From NCBI GenBank assembly GCA_028718125.1, contig JAQUMN010000002.1:72463-136462 (forward strand): a DNA stretch of 64,000 nt, in the 5' to 3' direction. Below are positions 35,462 to 44,385 of the stretch, piece after piece. A program made the translations under genes and the position numbers. How positions within the stretch are numbered: position 1 is the stretch's first letter; each line of letters starts with the position of its first letter. The notes under the pieces are model-generated. The model was not told the origin of the DNA. It made no database searches and saw only the letters and a program-made list of their open reading frames with translations. The stretch comes from Kiritimatiellia bacterium (GTDB lineage Bacteria; Verrucomicrobiota; Kiritimatiellia; JAAZAB01).

Positions 35462-36025
35462 TCAGGCTTCAGTCTGCCAGTCGGCGCGGTCGGCGGAACG
35501 GCCAGAGGCCGGTTTTTCGGCGATGACAATGGAGCTCACGTTCACCTTGACGGCATGAATCTCCGCAATGCCAAGATTGTCGCGCATGCTTTCCCGAACC
35601 CGTTGCTGAAGGACCTGCGACAACTGCTGGACCTTGGTGCCGGCCTTGACGCTCACATCCAGGCGCACATCGATATGCCCATTGCGCGAGGTCGCCACAT
35701 CGGCGCGCAGGCGGATGATACCCGCAAATTCGTCTGCCAGCTTGGCGAGAAAATCATTGACAGCCTTCACGCTGATGCTGATCGCCCCGCCCTCGTTTTC
35801 AAACGTGAGGAAGTGCTCCTCCTTCGCCGGGACGGCTGTCAGCCAGTACAGGAGCACAAGAAAAACCGCGGATATCCCCGCCAGGAACTGACCCAGCTTG
35901 TCATTGATCAGAAAATCTCCAAGGGGCGTCTGCAATGCGACCACGAGATTGGTCAGCAGCAGAAGGCCGAAAATCAGCAATCCCACCGAAAGGATGCCCT
36001 TGATCAGACCATGCAGGATATTCAT
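35462..36025 (-). CDS. amaP: Alkaline-shock response membrane anchor protein (AmaP)
   Basis: 187 residues. Two N-terminal membrane helices (ILSVGLLIFGLLLLTNLVVAL and LAGISAVFLVLLYWLTAV) are followed by a soluble domain with Asp23-like strands (AISISVKAVNDFLAKLADEFAG and HIDVRLDVSVKAGTKVQQLS). AmaP tethers Asp23 to the inner membrane in Firmicutes. Here its start overlaps the asp23 stop in an ATGA junction, supporting the same pairing. It is the last gene of the long minus-strand operon. Confidence 0.85.
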   Translation of the reverse strand: MNILHGLIKGILSVGLLIFGLLLLTNLVVALQTPLGDFLINDKLGQFLAGISAVFLVLLYWLTAVPAKEEHFLTFENEGGAISISVKAVNDFLAKLADEFAGIIRLRADVATSRNGHIDVRLDVSVKAGTKVQQLSQVLQQRVRESMRDNLGIAEIHAVKVNVSSIVIAEKPASGRSADRADWQTEA

Positions 36026-36510
36026 GTCGTTTGTCCTCCTTCAGATTGCACAATCTTTTCTTTGCCGCTATTTATACCGGCCGGATCCGGTAGTCTGACA
36101 CCTTGCACGATCACGTTGATCAGGCCGACTTTTTTACCGGTCATATCTTCGATGGCCTTGCGCACATCGTTCTGAATACGCCAGGCAACCTGGGGAATAC
36201 GAACGCCGAAGGCGATCACGATGTGGAGGTCCAGATTTAATTTCTGGCCATCCATGTCCACCTTGATGCCGCGGTCAAACGATGCCTTGCCCACCATACT
36301 GGCCAACCCCTCGGCAAATGAACCGCTCATATCAACTACTCCGGGAACCTTGAGGGCCGCCAGACGGGCAATCGCGGCAATCACGCTGTTATGAACGCGG
36401 ATCGCGCCCAGCTCCGTTCCATCCTCGCCATGTTCATCCGTGGCATCCTGGTCGGCAGGGACTGTTCCGCCTCCTTCATTTACCGCAGGCATCCGTTTTT
36501 TTGTTTCCAT
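36022..36510 (-). CDS. Asp23/Gls24-family envelope stress protein
   Basis: 162 residues from the ATG at 36510, preceded by AGGAGG; the frame opens slightly earlier but that start lacks the site. The core GAIRVHNSVIAAIARLAALKVPGVVDM and VDMDGQKLNLDLHIVIAFGVRIPQVAWRIQNDVRKAIEDM is characteristic of Asp23. Such proteins coat the membrane and respond to cell-envelope stress. The order accB, accC, asp23 recurs in other phyla, which suggests a tie to fatty-acid or membrane supply. It overlaps amaP by 4 bp. Confidence 0.9.
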   Translation of the reverse strand: METKKRMPAVNEGGGTVPADQDATDEHGEDGTELGAIRVHNSVIAAIARLAALKVPGVVDMSGSFAEGLASMVGKASFDRGIKVDMDGQKLNLDLHIVIAFGVRIPQVAWRIQNDVRKAIEDMTGKKVGLINVIVQGVRLPDPAGINSGKEKIVQSEGGQTT

Positions 36511-36530
36511 GGGTATCCTCCTGATATGCA

Positions 36531-37904
36531 TCAAGCACCGGCTACCGCCACGCCGCCCGATCCATCTTTCAGCAACTGTTCCAGGTACGCCGTATGATAG
36601 CGGCCACGGCGGAAAAGGGCGTCGTTTAATATCGTGCGGCCGAGGGGCGCGGTCGTCTTAACCCCTTCGATCATGAACTCGCTCAAGGCCCCGGACATGC
36701 GCTGGATGGCTTCCTCGCGGGTATCGCCGCGCACAATAAGCTTGGCGATCAGGCTGTCGTAGAACGGCAGGATGTCATAGCCGCTGTAGACATGCGAATC
36801 CACCCGGATGCCCGGCCCGCCCGGGAAATGGACCCACTCCACCCGGCCCGGCGAAGGCGCAAAATTGTTGGCCGGATCCTCGGCGTTTATGCGAAACTCG
36901 ATAACGTATCCTTGAGGATTAATCGTTTTCTGCTCGAAGGACAAACGCTGGCCGGCGGCAATCTTGATCTGCTCCTTGACCAGGTCAAAGCCAGTGGCCA
37001 TTTCGGTAACCGGGTGTTCGACCTGGATGCGGGTATTCATTTCCATAAAGTAAAAATGACCGGTCGGGTCAAGCAGGAACTCGATCGTGCCCGCATTACG
37101 ATAACCAATGGCCTCCGCCGCGCGTACCGCCATCTTTCCCATCCGCCGGCGCTGGTCGGAAGACAGCACGGGACAGGGCGTCTCCTCCATGAGTTTCTGA
37201 TGCCGGCGCTGGATACTGCAGTCGCGCTCGCCGAGCTGGACCACGTTGCCGTGTTGATCAGCCATGATCTGGATTTCAACGTGGCGGGCGTTCTCTATAT
37301 ATTTCTCAATGTAAACTTCGCCGTTGCCGAATGCCCGGTCCGCCTCGGAACTGGCCATCATATATCCCTGCGCCAGGCTTACGTCATTGTGGGCAATCCG
37401 CATGCCCTTGCCGCCGCCGCCGGCGGCCGCCTTGATCAGCACCGGGTAACCGGTCTTGCGAACCACCTCCAGCGCTTCTTCCTTGGTCTTGACCACGCCA
37501 TCGCTGCCGGAAATGGTCGGCACACCACTCTTGCGCACGGTCTCGCGCGCAACGGCTTTGTCACCCATCTTCTGGATGTTTTCGGCAGTGGGCCCGATAA
37601 AGGTGATGTTACAGCTTTCGCAGATCTGGACAAAGTGCGCGTTCTCCGCCAGGAAACCGTAGCCGGGGTGGATCGCATCCACGTCCGCCACTTCGGCCGC
37701 GCTGATAATATTGGCTATTTTCAGGTAACTTTCCTGCGCCGGGGCCGGGCCGATGCAAATGGCCTCGTCCGCCATCTGGACATGCAGGGAACGCTCGTCC
37801 ACTTCGGAATAGACGGCCACGGTTTTGACGCCCATTTCGCGACAGGCGCGAATGACACGGAGCGCAATTTCCCCGCGGTTGGCGATTAAAATGCGGTTGA
37901 ACAT
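36531..37904 (-). CDS. accC: Acetyl-CoA carboxylase, biotin carboxylase subunit
   Basis: 457 residues from the ATG at 37904. [19 protein letters not shown] opens the preATP-grasp domain. [12 protein letters not shown] is the glycine-rich ATP loop, [17 protein letters not shown]-type sequence follows, and [15 protein letters not shown] carries the catalytic glutamates. The enzyme carboxylates biotin on AccB using ATP and bicarbonate. It is 170 bp downstream of accB and 20 bp upstream of asp23. AccA and AccD are not in the window. Confidence 0.97.
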   Translation of the reverse strand: MFNRILIANRGEIALRVIRACREMGVKTVAVYSEVDERSLHVQMADEAICIGPAPAQESYLKIANIISAAEVADVDAIHPGYGFLAENAHFVQICESCNITFIGPTAENIQKMGDKAVARETVRKSGVPTISGSDGVVKTKEEALEVVRKTGYPVLIKAAAGGGGKGMRIAHNDVSLAQGYMMASSEADRAFGNGEVYIEKYIENARHVEIQIMADQHGNVVQLGERDCSIQRRHQKLMEETPCPVLSSDQRRRMGKMAVRAAEAIGYRNAGTIEFLLDPTGHFYFMEMNTRIQVEHPVTEMATGFDLVKEQIKIAAGQRLSFEQKTINPQGYVIEFRINAEDPANNFAPSPGRVEWVHFPGGPGIRVDSHVYSGYDILPFYDSLIAKLIVRGDTREEAIQRMSGALSEFMIEGVKTTAPLGRTILNDALFRRGRYHTAYLEQLLKDGSGGVAVAGA

Positions 37905-37969
37905 AGGCAACTCACGTCCATAGATATTTTTCCGCCCCGGCAGATCCGCACAGGCTCAACCACGGACAT

Positions 37970-37993
37970 CACGGACCTGCCCGCAGTGCTACA
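37970..37993. repeat. 24-bp repeat in the accB-accC gap
   Basis: It is identical to 9275-9298. It sits within a 170-bp gap that otherwise holds weakly periodic sequence ending near TCAGTGGTAAATAATTACG. The gap is unusual in an operon with otherwise short spacings. Confidence 0.65.
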
Positions 37994-38074
37994 GCGTTGC
38001 AGGCGGGTTACACTGCTCAGGATAACACCATCTGACTGTATGACCATGCCATCCGTGTAATCAGTGGTAAATAA

Positions 38075-38527
38075 TTACGTTTTCTCTATTTTAAACAATG
38101 GCTGTCCATACTGAACGGCATGGGCGTTCTCAACAAGCACTTCGCGGACGATACCCTTGATTTCGGCCTTGATCTCGTTCATGACTTTCATGGCCTCGAC
38201 AATGCATAGCACCGTTTCCGGCGTCACCTCCTGGCCGACGGTCACGTATGGCTCGGCATCCGGCGCCGGGGCGCGGTACAAGGTGCCCACAAACGGCGCT
38301 TTGACGAACGCCATCCGCGGATCATCCGCCACGGGCGCCACAGGCGCAGGCCCTGCGAGCGTCCCGGCCTTGGGCGCGGAAGACGCCGGGGCGGTCACCG
38401 TTTGCACAACCTGCGCGATCCCGCCCTTTTTAATGGAGAGGCGCACGCCGTTTTCTTCCATCTCAAACTCGGTCAGTCCATTGGCGGTCATCAGGTCAAT
38501 GATTTCTTTGACTTTTTCCAGTTGCAT
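38075..38527 (-). CDS. accB: Acetyl-CoA carboxylase, biotin carboxyl carrier protein
   Basis: 150 residues from the ATG at 38527, preceded by GAGAGGTG. The C-terminal biotinyl domain has VEAMKVMNEIKAEIKG, where the lysine between the methionines receives biotin. The N-terminal LEKVKEIIDLMTANGLTEFEMEENG is the dimer segment. A proline/alanine-rich linker with PAPDAE joins the two. It carries carboxyl groups for fatty-acid synthesis. It follows aroQ by 9 bp and is in the same operon as accC. Confidence 0.96.
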   Translation of the reverse strand: MQLEKVKEIIDLMTANGLTEFEMEENGVRLSIKKGGIAQVVQTVTAPASSAPKAGTLAGPAPVAPVADDPRMAFVKAPFVGTLYRAPAPDAEPYVTVGQEVTPETVLCIVEAMKVMNEIKAEIKGIVREVLVENAHAVQYGQPLFKIEKT

Positions 38528-38536
38528 AGTCACCTC

Positions 38537-38998
38537 TCATTGGTTAATCCCCGGCCCACGACCGGACTTGAGATATTGCACTAATCCTGTCAGGGCCAGA
38601 TGATAGCCCATGGCCCCGAACCCCATGATCTGACCCAGGCAGGCTCCGGCCGTCAGGCTGACATGCCGGAATTCCTCGCGAGCGGACGTATTCGTCAGGT
38701 GGACTTCCACGCACGGCACCGTGACAGACTGAAGAGCATCCCGCAAGGCTACGCTGGTATGCGTAAAAGCGGCCGGGTTCAAAATAATCCCGTCGAACTT
38801 CTCACGGCCGGCCTGGATCTGCGAGACGAGCACGCCTTCCTCGTTGCTCTGCATATGCTCCAACTCAACACCGAGGGTCCCGGCCAATTTCCGAAGCCCC
38901 TGGATGATACTATCCAGCGTTTCGGCGCCGTAAAGCGCCGGCTCGCGTTTCCCCAACATATTCAGATTTGGCCCATTCAGAACAAGAATTTTGATCAT
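38537..38998 (-). CDS. aroQ: 3-dehydroquinate dehydratase, type II
   Basis: 153 residues, a typical size. LVLNGPNLNMLGKREPALYG carries the catalytic tyrosine and the glycine-rich loop. SNEEGVLVSQI, GIILNPAAFTHTSVALRDAL and EVHLTNTSAREEFRH, with the catalytic histidine, are conserved. It dehydrates 3-dehydroquinate in the shikimate pathway, whose last step, aroC, is elsewhere in the window. It overlaps ricT by 4 bp and precedes accB, an order seen in several bacterial groups. Confidence 0.96.
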   Translation of the reverse strand: MIKILVLNGPNLNMLGKREPALYGAETLDSIIQGLRKLAGTLGVELEHMQSNEEGVLVSQIQAGREKFDGIILNPAAFTHTSVALRDALQSVTVPCVEVHLTNTSAREEFRHVSLTAGACLGQIMGFGAMGYHLALTGLVQYLKSGRGPGINQ

Positions 38999-39822
38999 GG
39001 CCGGGCATTATCCTTATTTGACGGCTGGTTGCCAAGCACAAATACATCCTGGGCATCAAATTCCATAACGCGCTGGTCATCGAGGCTGACCTTGACCTTG
39101 CGACCCAACACCCGCGTTTCCTGCACATAGCCTTCCCCTGCCGGGCATCGCACCCGGCTACCCTCGCTCGGCAATCCGCGGGCCAGGTCCTGATAACAGG
39201 CATGTTCATAACGCAAACAGCATTTCAGGCGCCCACACATGCCGTTGAGCGTCACCGGGTTGAGTGAAAGCCCCTGGCTTTTGGCCATGCGAATGTGAAT
39301 ATTATCGAACTCCTTGAGCCACACCGCGCAACAAAGAACACGGCCGCAAGACGCCAACCCGCCGCAGATGGCGGCCTCGTCACGCGCACCGATTTGCCGC
39401 ATCTCCACGCGCGCATGCGTTTCCGCGGCCAAGTCGTGGATCAGTTGCCGGAAATCAACCCGCTCGTCAGCCGTGAACGTAACCGTCAGGTGCGAACGGT
39501 CGAGAGAATAATGCACCCGCACAAGCCGCATGTCGAGTCGATGTTCCTTGATTTTTTCCTGGCACAAGCGCCAAGCAGTCTTGGCAAACAACTGGGTTTC
39601 GCCGGCCATCGCCTGGTCTTGCATGGTGGCTCGGCGCAGAACCCGGGGCATATCTTCCGGCACTGTCTGGGCCTCGCCGTCGATCGAGACAATATGCCCG
39701 TATTCCAGCACGCGGTCGGCCTCCACAATGCAGGCGTCGCCGATGCCGATGGCCAAATCCTTGGGAGCCATACATCGCCAGGGATGTGTATCGTCACAAT
39801 TGATATGGAGCAATCGAAGCAT
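38995..39822 (-). CDS. ricT: RicT/YaaT-like PSP1-domain protein
   Basis: 275 residues from the ATG at 39822. The core CGRVLCCAVWLKEF...MAKSQGLSLNP...NGMCGRLKCCLRYEH, with its cysteine pairs, is diagnostic of PSP1 proteins. In Bacillus subtilis, RicT with RicA and RicF forms a 4Fe-4S complex that adjusts RNase Y activity; whether that partnership exists here is unknown. It is directly downstream of holB by 17 bp, as in many bacteria, and overlaps aroQ. Its leader is a GAACACT triple repeat. Confidence 0.9.
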   Translation of the reverse strand: MLRLLHINCDDTHPWRCMAPKDLAIGIGDACIVEADRVLEYGHIVSIDGEAQTVPEDMPRVLRRATMQDQAMAGETQLFAKTAWRLCQEKIKEHRLDMRLVRVHYSLDRSHLTVTFTADERVDFRQLIHDLAAETHARVEMRQIGARDEAAICGGLASCGRVLCCAVWLKEFDNIHIRMAKSQGLSLNPVTLNGMCGRLKCCLRYEHACYQDLARGLPSEGSRVRCPAGEGYVQETRVLGRKVKVSLDDQRVMEFDAQDVFVLGNQPSNKDNARP

Positions 39823-39839
39823 TGCCAAGTGTTCAGTGT

Positions 39840-40835
39840 TCAGTGTTCGGCCGTCAGGCGGATAAAACCGCGTTCCAGGACCATGGGCACGGGCAAATTC
39901 TGCGCCACTTGCCAGCGCATGTCTTCAATCGTGTTGATGTTATCCAATGCGCGGCGATAAGTCAATGCAGCGGCCTGACGCTGAATCGCTTGCGCCTGAT
40001 CGGGAAATTCAAGCGCGGCCGGGCCGCCCGCGCCGGCGACCTGAAGCAGGACATCCCTCTGCCATAATACAAGCCACCGGAATAGTTCGGCGAGGGCCTC
40101 CTTATAGAGGCTTTCAATCCGGGCCTCGCGAATTTCCTTGGCCGCTTTCAATTCCTCAGACGCATTGGCTTCCGTGTTCCCGCTTTCATCCACCGCCTTT
40201 TCGATTTCCGCCCGAGCCTGCTTCAAAAAACCCAGCACCTTCCGCGAGCGTCCCACCGCCGCAACCAGGCTCCGGCCCTCGACACCCGTCATGGCGTCAA
40301 CCACGATGGCACGCAGTTCCGCGCCGGCAGTCAAGGCTTCCGCCGCCAGCACCACACGCTGGCACCGCGACACCACCGTCGGCAGGAGCGCGGCCGGCTG
40401 ATCGGTAACCAGCAGGAACAGGCACTTGTCCGGCGGTTCCTCAAGCGTTTTCAACAACCGGTTCGAGGCCTGCGGATTGAGCCGGTCGGCATTGAGAAAC
40501 ACCACGGCCTTCCAGCCGCCTTCAAACGAAGTCAGATTAACATGCTCCTGAACGGCTTCGATTTGAGCCATCAAAATGCCGCGCGATCTTTTTTGCGGCT
40601 CCACCCATACCACATCGGGATGGGCATGCGCGGCAACCTGGCGGCACTTCGCGCACTGTCCGCAAGGACGCTCGCCCGGCGCCGTGCAATAGAGCATTTC
40701 AACAACACGCTGGGCTAAGACGCCGGCGGCGCCCCGGGGCGCCCCCGCGATCAGATACGCGTGCGCCAGACGGCCAAAGACAAAGCTGTGTCGCAGCAAC
40801 GCCAAGGCCTGCTCAATTTCAGGTTTCAACGACAT
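39840..40835 (-). CDS. holB: DNA polymerase III delta-prime subunit
   Basis: 331 residues from the ATG at 40835, 17 bp inside the tmk end, preceded by GGGAG. HAYLIAGAPRGAAGVLAQRVVEML is a modified P-loop, as usual for delta-prime, which lacks a working ATP site. CGQCAKCRQVAAHAHPDV binds zinc, and NRLLKTLEEPPDKCLFLLVTD with SRCQRVVL follows. It is part of the clamp loader. The stop falls within a periodic GAACACT array, so the last few residues may be recent. The neighbour tmk supports nucleotide and replication grouping. Confidence 0.92.
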   Translation of the reverse strand: MSLKPEIEQALALLRHSFVFGRLAHAYLIAGAPRGAAGVLAQRVVEMLYCTAPGERPCGQCAKCRQVAAHAHPDVVWVEPQKRSRGILMAQIEAVQEHVNLTSFEGGWKAVVFLNADRLNPQASNRLLKTLEEPPDKCLFLLVTDQPAALLPTVVSRCQRVVLAAEALTAGAELRAIVVDAMTGVEGRSLVAAVGRSRKVLGFLKQARAEIEKAVDESGNTEANASEELKAAKEIREARIESLYKEALAELFRWLVLWQRDVLLQVAGAGGPAALEFPDQAQAIQRQAAALTYRRALDNINTIEDMRWQVAQNLPVPMVLERGFIRLTAEH

Positions 40836-41466
40836 GCTGTGCCAACTCCCAGATATCGGCTTGAACGGCATCCTCATCGCGCGCGGCATCCACAACCCGG
40901 ATGCGCTGTGGCCAGCGCCGGGCCAGATCCAGATACCCGGCGCGCACCCGCTCGTGGAAGCAAAGTGTTTCCCGTTCGATGCGGTCCTTCTCCACTCCGC
41001 GGCTAAGATTGCGCTGGTGCAGGCGCTCAAAGCCGGCCTTGACATCCAAATCCAGCAGGATCGTGAGATCCGGGGTCAGGTCGCCGGTGGCCAAATTGCT
41101 CAAGGTCAGGATTGTTTCAACGTCACAGCCGCGCGCATACCCCTGGTAAGCGGTCGTGGAATCGGCAAAGCGGTCACATATAACGCACACCCCTTCGGCC
41201 AACGCGGGCGAAATTACCTGGCGCACCAGTTGCGCGCGGCAGGCCATGAACAGGAAGATTTCCGTTTCCGCGGCCATCCCCTCGCCGCCGGCATCGTGCT
41301 GGAGCAATCGGCGGACGGCTTCGCCCACCGGCGTGCCGCCCGGCTCCCGCGCGGTGATAACGGAATGGCCCGCAGCCTGGAGTTGAGCTGCCAGCAGACG
41401 GGCATGCGTGGACTTGCCACTGCCTTCCGGGCCCTCTAGCGTAATAAATCTGCCGCGTATTTTCAT
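40819..41466 (-). CDS. tmk: Thymidylate kinase
   Basis: 215 residues from the ATG at 41466, preceded by AAGGG. FITLEGPEGSGKSTHARLL is the P-loop. EPGGTPVGEAVR and DRFADSTTAYQGYARG are the dTMP-binding segments, and DLTILLDLDVKAGFERL follows. It phosphorylates dTMP to dTDP. It overlaps holB by 17 bp. A palindrome lies between it and cysS upstream. Confidence 0.96.
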   Translation of the reverse strand: MKIRGRFITLEGPEGSGKSTHARLLAAQLQAAGHSVITAREPGGTPVGEAVRRLLQHDAGGEGMAAETEIFLFMACRAQLVRQVISPALAEGVCVICDRFADSTTAYQGYARGCDVETILTLSNLATGDLTPDLTILLDLDVKAGFERLHQRNLSRGVEKDRIERETLCFHERVRAGYLDLARRWPQRIRVVDAARDEDAVQADIWELAQHVVET

Positions 41467-41507
41467 GCCGGCCCTTCGATGAATTAGGCCCCGCAAGGCG
41501 GGGCGAT

Positions 41508-41543
41508 TTTTCCGCCGGAGGCGGATCCGCCTCCGGCGGAAAA
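41508..41543. repeat. Perfect 36-bp palindrome
   Basis: TTTTCCGCCGGAGGCGGA followed by its exact reverse complement forms a perfect palindrome centred at GGATCC. An AGGCCCCGCAAGGCGGGGC hairpin precedes it at 41487-41505. The same pair, slightly diverged, is at 33848 and 33991-34026. A shorter version is at 46098-46125. It sits inside the 90-bp cysS-tmk gap and may affect transcription. Confidence 0.8.
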
Positions 41544-41556
41544 TTACTATACGTGT

Positions 41557-43023
41557 TTAACGCCGCTTCAGCTTGAATCCGTCGGGAACATCCTGAATGA
41601 TCCAGCCTTGTGTCTCGATCTCCCGCCGCAGACGGTCGGCCTCGCCCCAATCCTTGCGCTGGCGGGCTTCCTGTCGCGCCTGGGCCAGGCGGGTAACATC
41701 CGGCGGCGGGGCCAGGGCATCATTGCCGCGCACACCCAAAACACGATCCATAGAAGCCAGCATGTCAAGCGCCTGGGCGGCTTCCGCCGAACTCAATGCA
41801 CCCTCGTCCAGACGCTTGTTGCCGACATGGACAAAATCGAACAGCGCGGCCAAGGCCAACGAAATATTGAGGTCATCATCCAAGGCACGCGTAAAAGCCG
41901 CGCGATAGGCATCCATCCAAGCGGGCAATGTACTTATTTCTGATTTCGGATTTGTGATTTCTGATTGGATGCCGGCGTATTCCTCTTTCCGCTTTCCGTT
42001 TTCCGTTTTCTTCTGATCGCTTGCCGACTGCATTCGTTCCGCGAACTCATCCAGGCGGGCAAGGGCACTGCGGGCGGCGTCCAGCACCTGGAAGGTGAAA
42101 TTAAGCGCCTGCCGATAATGGACCGCCATGAGTGCGTAGCGAATTTCGCGGCCGGAATAGCCGCGTTGAAGTATGTCCCGGACCGTGAAAAAATTGCCCA
42201 GCGATTTGGACATCTTCCGTCCATCCACGACCAAATGGGCGCAATGCATCCAATACTTGACGAAAGGCCGGCCGGTTGCGGCCTCGCTCTGGGCAATTTC
42301 ATCCTCGTGGTGCGGGAAAATATTGTCCACGCCGCCGGTATGCAGATCGAAGCTTGTCCCCAGGTATTTCATGCTCATGGCCGAACACTCGATGTGCCAG
42401 CCCGGACGGCCGCGGCCCCATGGCGAATCCCAGACCACGTCGCCGTCGGCGCTTTGCCAGGCTTTCCACAGGGCAAAATCAGCCGCATTTTCCTTCTGAT
42501 ACTCGTCCTGGGCAATGCGCGCACCCGGCTTGAGGCCGGTCATGTCCAGATGCGCTAACTTCCCGTAATCCTTGAATTTGGCGATACTGAAATACACGGA
42601 CCCGTCCTCTGAGCGATAGGCATAGCCCTTCCGGGACAGAGTCTCGATCAAGGCAATCATTTCAGAGATATGCGCCGTGGCAGCCGGATAATGCTCGGCC
42701 GGCTCGATCGCCAACGTGCGCAGGTCCTCAAAAAATGCATCCTTGAACTTTTGCGTGTAATCGCCCAGGGCCACTTTGGCCGCCTGCGCGCCGCGGATGG
42801 TCTTGTCATCCACATCCGTCAGGTTCATGACCTGGATTACCTGGAAGCCCCGGAAGCGCAGCGTACGCCGGAGCAGGTCCTCAAACACATAGGCGCGGAA
42901 ATTGCCGATGGTGGCAAAGTCATAGACCGTCGGCCCGCAGGTATAAAGCCGGACCTGCGGCGGCTGGAGCGGCACGAATTCTTCCACGCATCGCGTCAAG
43001 GTGTTGTAAATATGAAAAGACAT
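41557..43023 (-). CDS. cysS: Cysteinyl-tRNA synthetase with a repeat-derived insert
   Basis: 488 residues. CGPTVYDFATIGNFR carries the HIGH-like motif and one zinc cysteine. GWHIECSAMSMKYLG gives further zinc ligands, and RKMSKSLGNFF is KMSKS. Residues of about 336-364 (including TENGKRKEEYAG and SEITNPKSEIS) are encoded by periodic DNA of TTTCCG and TTTCTGATT units and are foreign to the family. They fall in the helical C-terminal region. The frame is otherwise complete. It is 90 bp upstream of tmk and 90 bp downstream of ispF. Confidence 0.95.
   Translation of the reverse strand: MSFHIYNTLTRCVEEFVPLQPPQVRLYTCGPTVYDFATIGNFRAYVFEDLLRRTLRFRGFQVIQVMNLTDVDDKTIRGAQAAKVALGDYTQKFKDAFFEDLRTLAIEPAEHYPAATAHISEMIALIETLSRKGYAYRSEDGSVYFSIAKFKDYGKLAHLDMTGLKPGARIAQDEYQKENAADFALWKAWQSADGDVVWDSPWGRGRPGWHIECSAMSMKYLGTSFDLHTGGVDNIFPHHEDEIAQSEAATGRPFVKYWMHCAHLVVDGRKMSKSLGNFFTVRDILQRGYSGREIRYALMAVHYRQALNFTFQVLDAARSALARLDEFAERMQSASDQKKTENGKRKEEYAGIQSEITNPKSEISTLPAWMDAYRAAFTRALDDDLNISLALAALFDFVHVGNKRLDEGALSSAEAAQALDMLASMDRVLGVRGNDALAPPPDVTRLAQARQEARQRKDWGEADRLRREIETQGWIIQDVPDGFKLKRR
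41930..42016 (-). repeat. Periodic repeat array inside cysS
   Basis: Two low-complexity blocks lie here. ATTTCTGATTTCGGATTTG is followed by another TTTCTGATTGG, then TTTCCGCTTTCCGTTTTCCG. The same TTTCTGATT theme occurs between genes at 7267-7316 and 16620-16645. The array keeps the cysS frame. Confidence 0.65.
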
Positions 43024-43113
43024 GGGGAAAAGCGTTGGACAAGGCGTTCTTGGTTTTTCGTTTTCTGCTCCACGCGCGTCCGTCTGTTCCGGGCTGGCGT
43101 CTGGCGTCCGTCG

Positions 43114-43599
43114 TCAATCTTCCGCCGCCACCTCCACTGTCGCCACGGCCATGGCGGCAATACCTTCCTGGCGTCCCAGAGCGCCCATGCCTTCCAGGGT
43201 TGTGGCCTTGATCGAAACGCACTGCAAGGGCACTTCCAGCACGCGGGACAGCCGCTCGCGCATGGCCTGCCGATAGGGCGCCAATTTCGGCGCTTCGGCC
43301 ATTAGGATAGCATCCACGTGCACTACGCGCGCCCGACGGATTTTCAGCCGCGCCACCACCTGCGAGAGCAAATTGAGGCTGTTCGCGTCTTTCCAGCGCG
43401 AATCGGTGTCCGGAAAATGTACGCCGATATCGCCATCGGCAATGGCGCCCAGCAAGGCGTCGGCCAGCGCATGGCAGATCACATCGGCATCGGAATGCCC
43501 CGCCAGGCCCATGGCATGCTCGATGGGCACACCTCCCAGGATCAGCCGCCGGCCTTTGACCAGCCGGTGCGCATCAAAGCCAATTCCGGTTTTAATCAT
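43114..43599 (-). CDS. ispF: 2-C-methyl-D-erythritol 2,4-cyclodiphosphate synthase
   Basis: 161 residues from the ATG at 43599, overlapping the DUF502 stop in an ATGA junction. TGIGFDAHRLVKGRRLILGGV supplies the DxH zinc site. AGHSDADVICHALADALLGAIADGDIGVHFPDTD carries the active-site aspartates and histidine. TTLEGMGALGRQEGIAAMA closes the fold. It makes the cyclic diphosphate of the non-mevalonate isoprenoid pathway. The IspD partner is not in the window. Confidence 0.96.
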   Translation of the reverse strand: MIKTGIGFDAHRLVKGRRLILGGVPIEHAMGLAGHSDADVICHALADALLGAIADGDIGVHFPDTDSRWKDANSLNLLSQVVARLKIRRARVVHVDAILMAEAPKLAPYRQAMRERLSRVLEVPLQCVSIKATTLEGMGALGRQEGIAAMAVATVEVAAED

Positions 43600-44276
43600 G
43601 ACAACACGCCCTGTCCCGTGGCCGGCGGCACGCTTTTCAATTTCTTTTCGCCGGACATCCCCGCCGTAATGGCAAACCGGATCGCATCCTCGACCGACAT
43701 GTCGATCGGCGAGAGCATCGAGCGGGGAAGATATAAGGTATATCCACCCATCTGGTAGCTCATGGGCAAATAAACGGCACACCGTCCCTCGCCAAATGTT
43801 TCCGACCCCTTCTCGTCCAGATCCTGCCGGGTCATAATCCCCAGCATACGAATGTCATTACCCAGGTCCACCCGCACCACGAATTTTTTGCCGGTGTTCT
43901 TTTTATTACCCTTGGCCAAAAACGCCATTAAATCCTTGATGCCGCCCAGCAGCGTTTTCACCAGAGGAACGCGGGCTAGCCAGCCTTCGACCATGTCCAC
44001 CATCCGTTGGAAGAGCCAGAGATTAAGCAGGAGCCCAACGCCAATCGCCAGAATCAATCCGGCCAGCAAACCCATGCCCGGCAGATAGATGCGATCCGGC
44101 AGCACAGCCTTCAGTAATTCGCCCAGCGCGTGCTCAGCGGTGGCGCCAATCCAGTAAATAAAAAACACCACGACGCTGACCGGCAAAATCGCCGACAGCC
44201 CTTTAATCAGTAACGATCCAAGAGTTTTCATGATTTTTCGTTGGTTCGGATTTAATTCGATGTCGGGCGTTTTCAT
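43596..44276 (-). CDS. DUF502-family membrane protein
   Basis: 226 residues from the ATG at 44276, which follows GGGAG. Two membrane helices are clear (GLSAILPVSVVVFFIYWIGAT and GMGLLAGLILAIGVGLLLNLWLF). They are followed by RVPLVKTLLGGIKDLMAFL and VYLPMSYQMGGYTLYLPRSMLSPIDMSVEDAIRF, which are family signatures. The function is unestablished. It is the first gene of the long operon running down to amaP. Confidence 0.85.
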   Translation of the reverse strand: MKTPDIELNPNQRKIMKTLGSLLIKGLSAILPVSVVVFFIYWIGATAEHALGELLKAVLPDRIYLPGMGLLAGLILAIGVGLLLNLWLFQRMVDMVEGWLARVPLVKTLLGGIKDLMAFLAKGNKKNTGKKFVVRVDLGNDIRMLGIMTRQDLDEKGSETFGEGRCAVYLPMSYQMGGYTLYLPRSMLSPIDMSVEDAIRFAITAGMSGEKKLKSVPPATGQGVLS

Positions 44277-44299
44277 TCTCCCGCTTCCCGCCTTCTGCC

Positions 44300-44372
44300 G
44301 CCTGCCCTCCGAAGCGCTCGGGCGAAGGAGGGTCTGTCGTCCCGCCTGCTCCCAAAGGGCTTCGGCGGGCAG
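44300..44372 (-). repeat. GC-rich repeat related to 7201-7240
   Basis: On the minus strand it shares ACAGACCCT, CTTCGC, GCTTCGG and GGAGGGCAG with the repeat in the parB leader, in the same order, but is more diverged. It lies between tpx and the DUF502 gene. Confidence 0.5.
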
Positions 44373-44385
44373 GCCGTCTTCCCTG

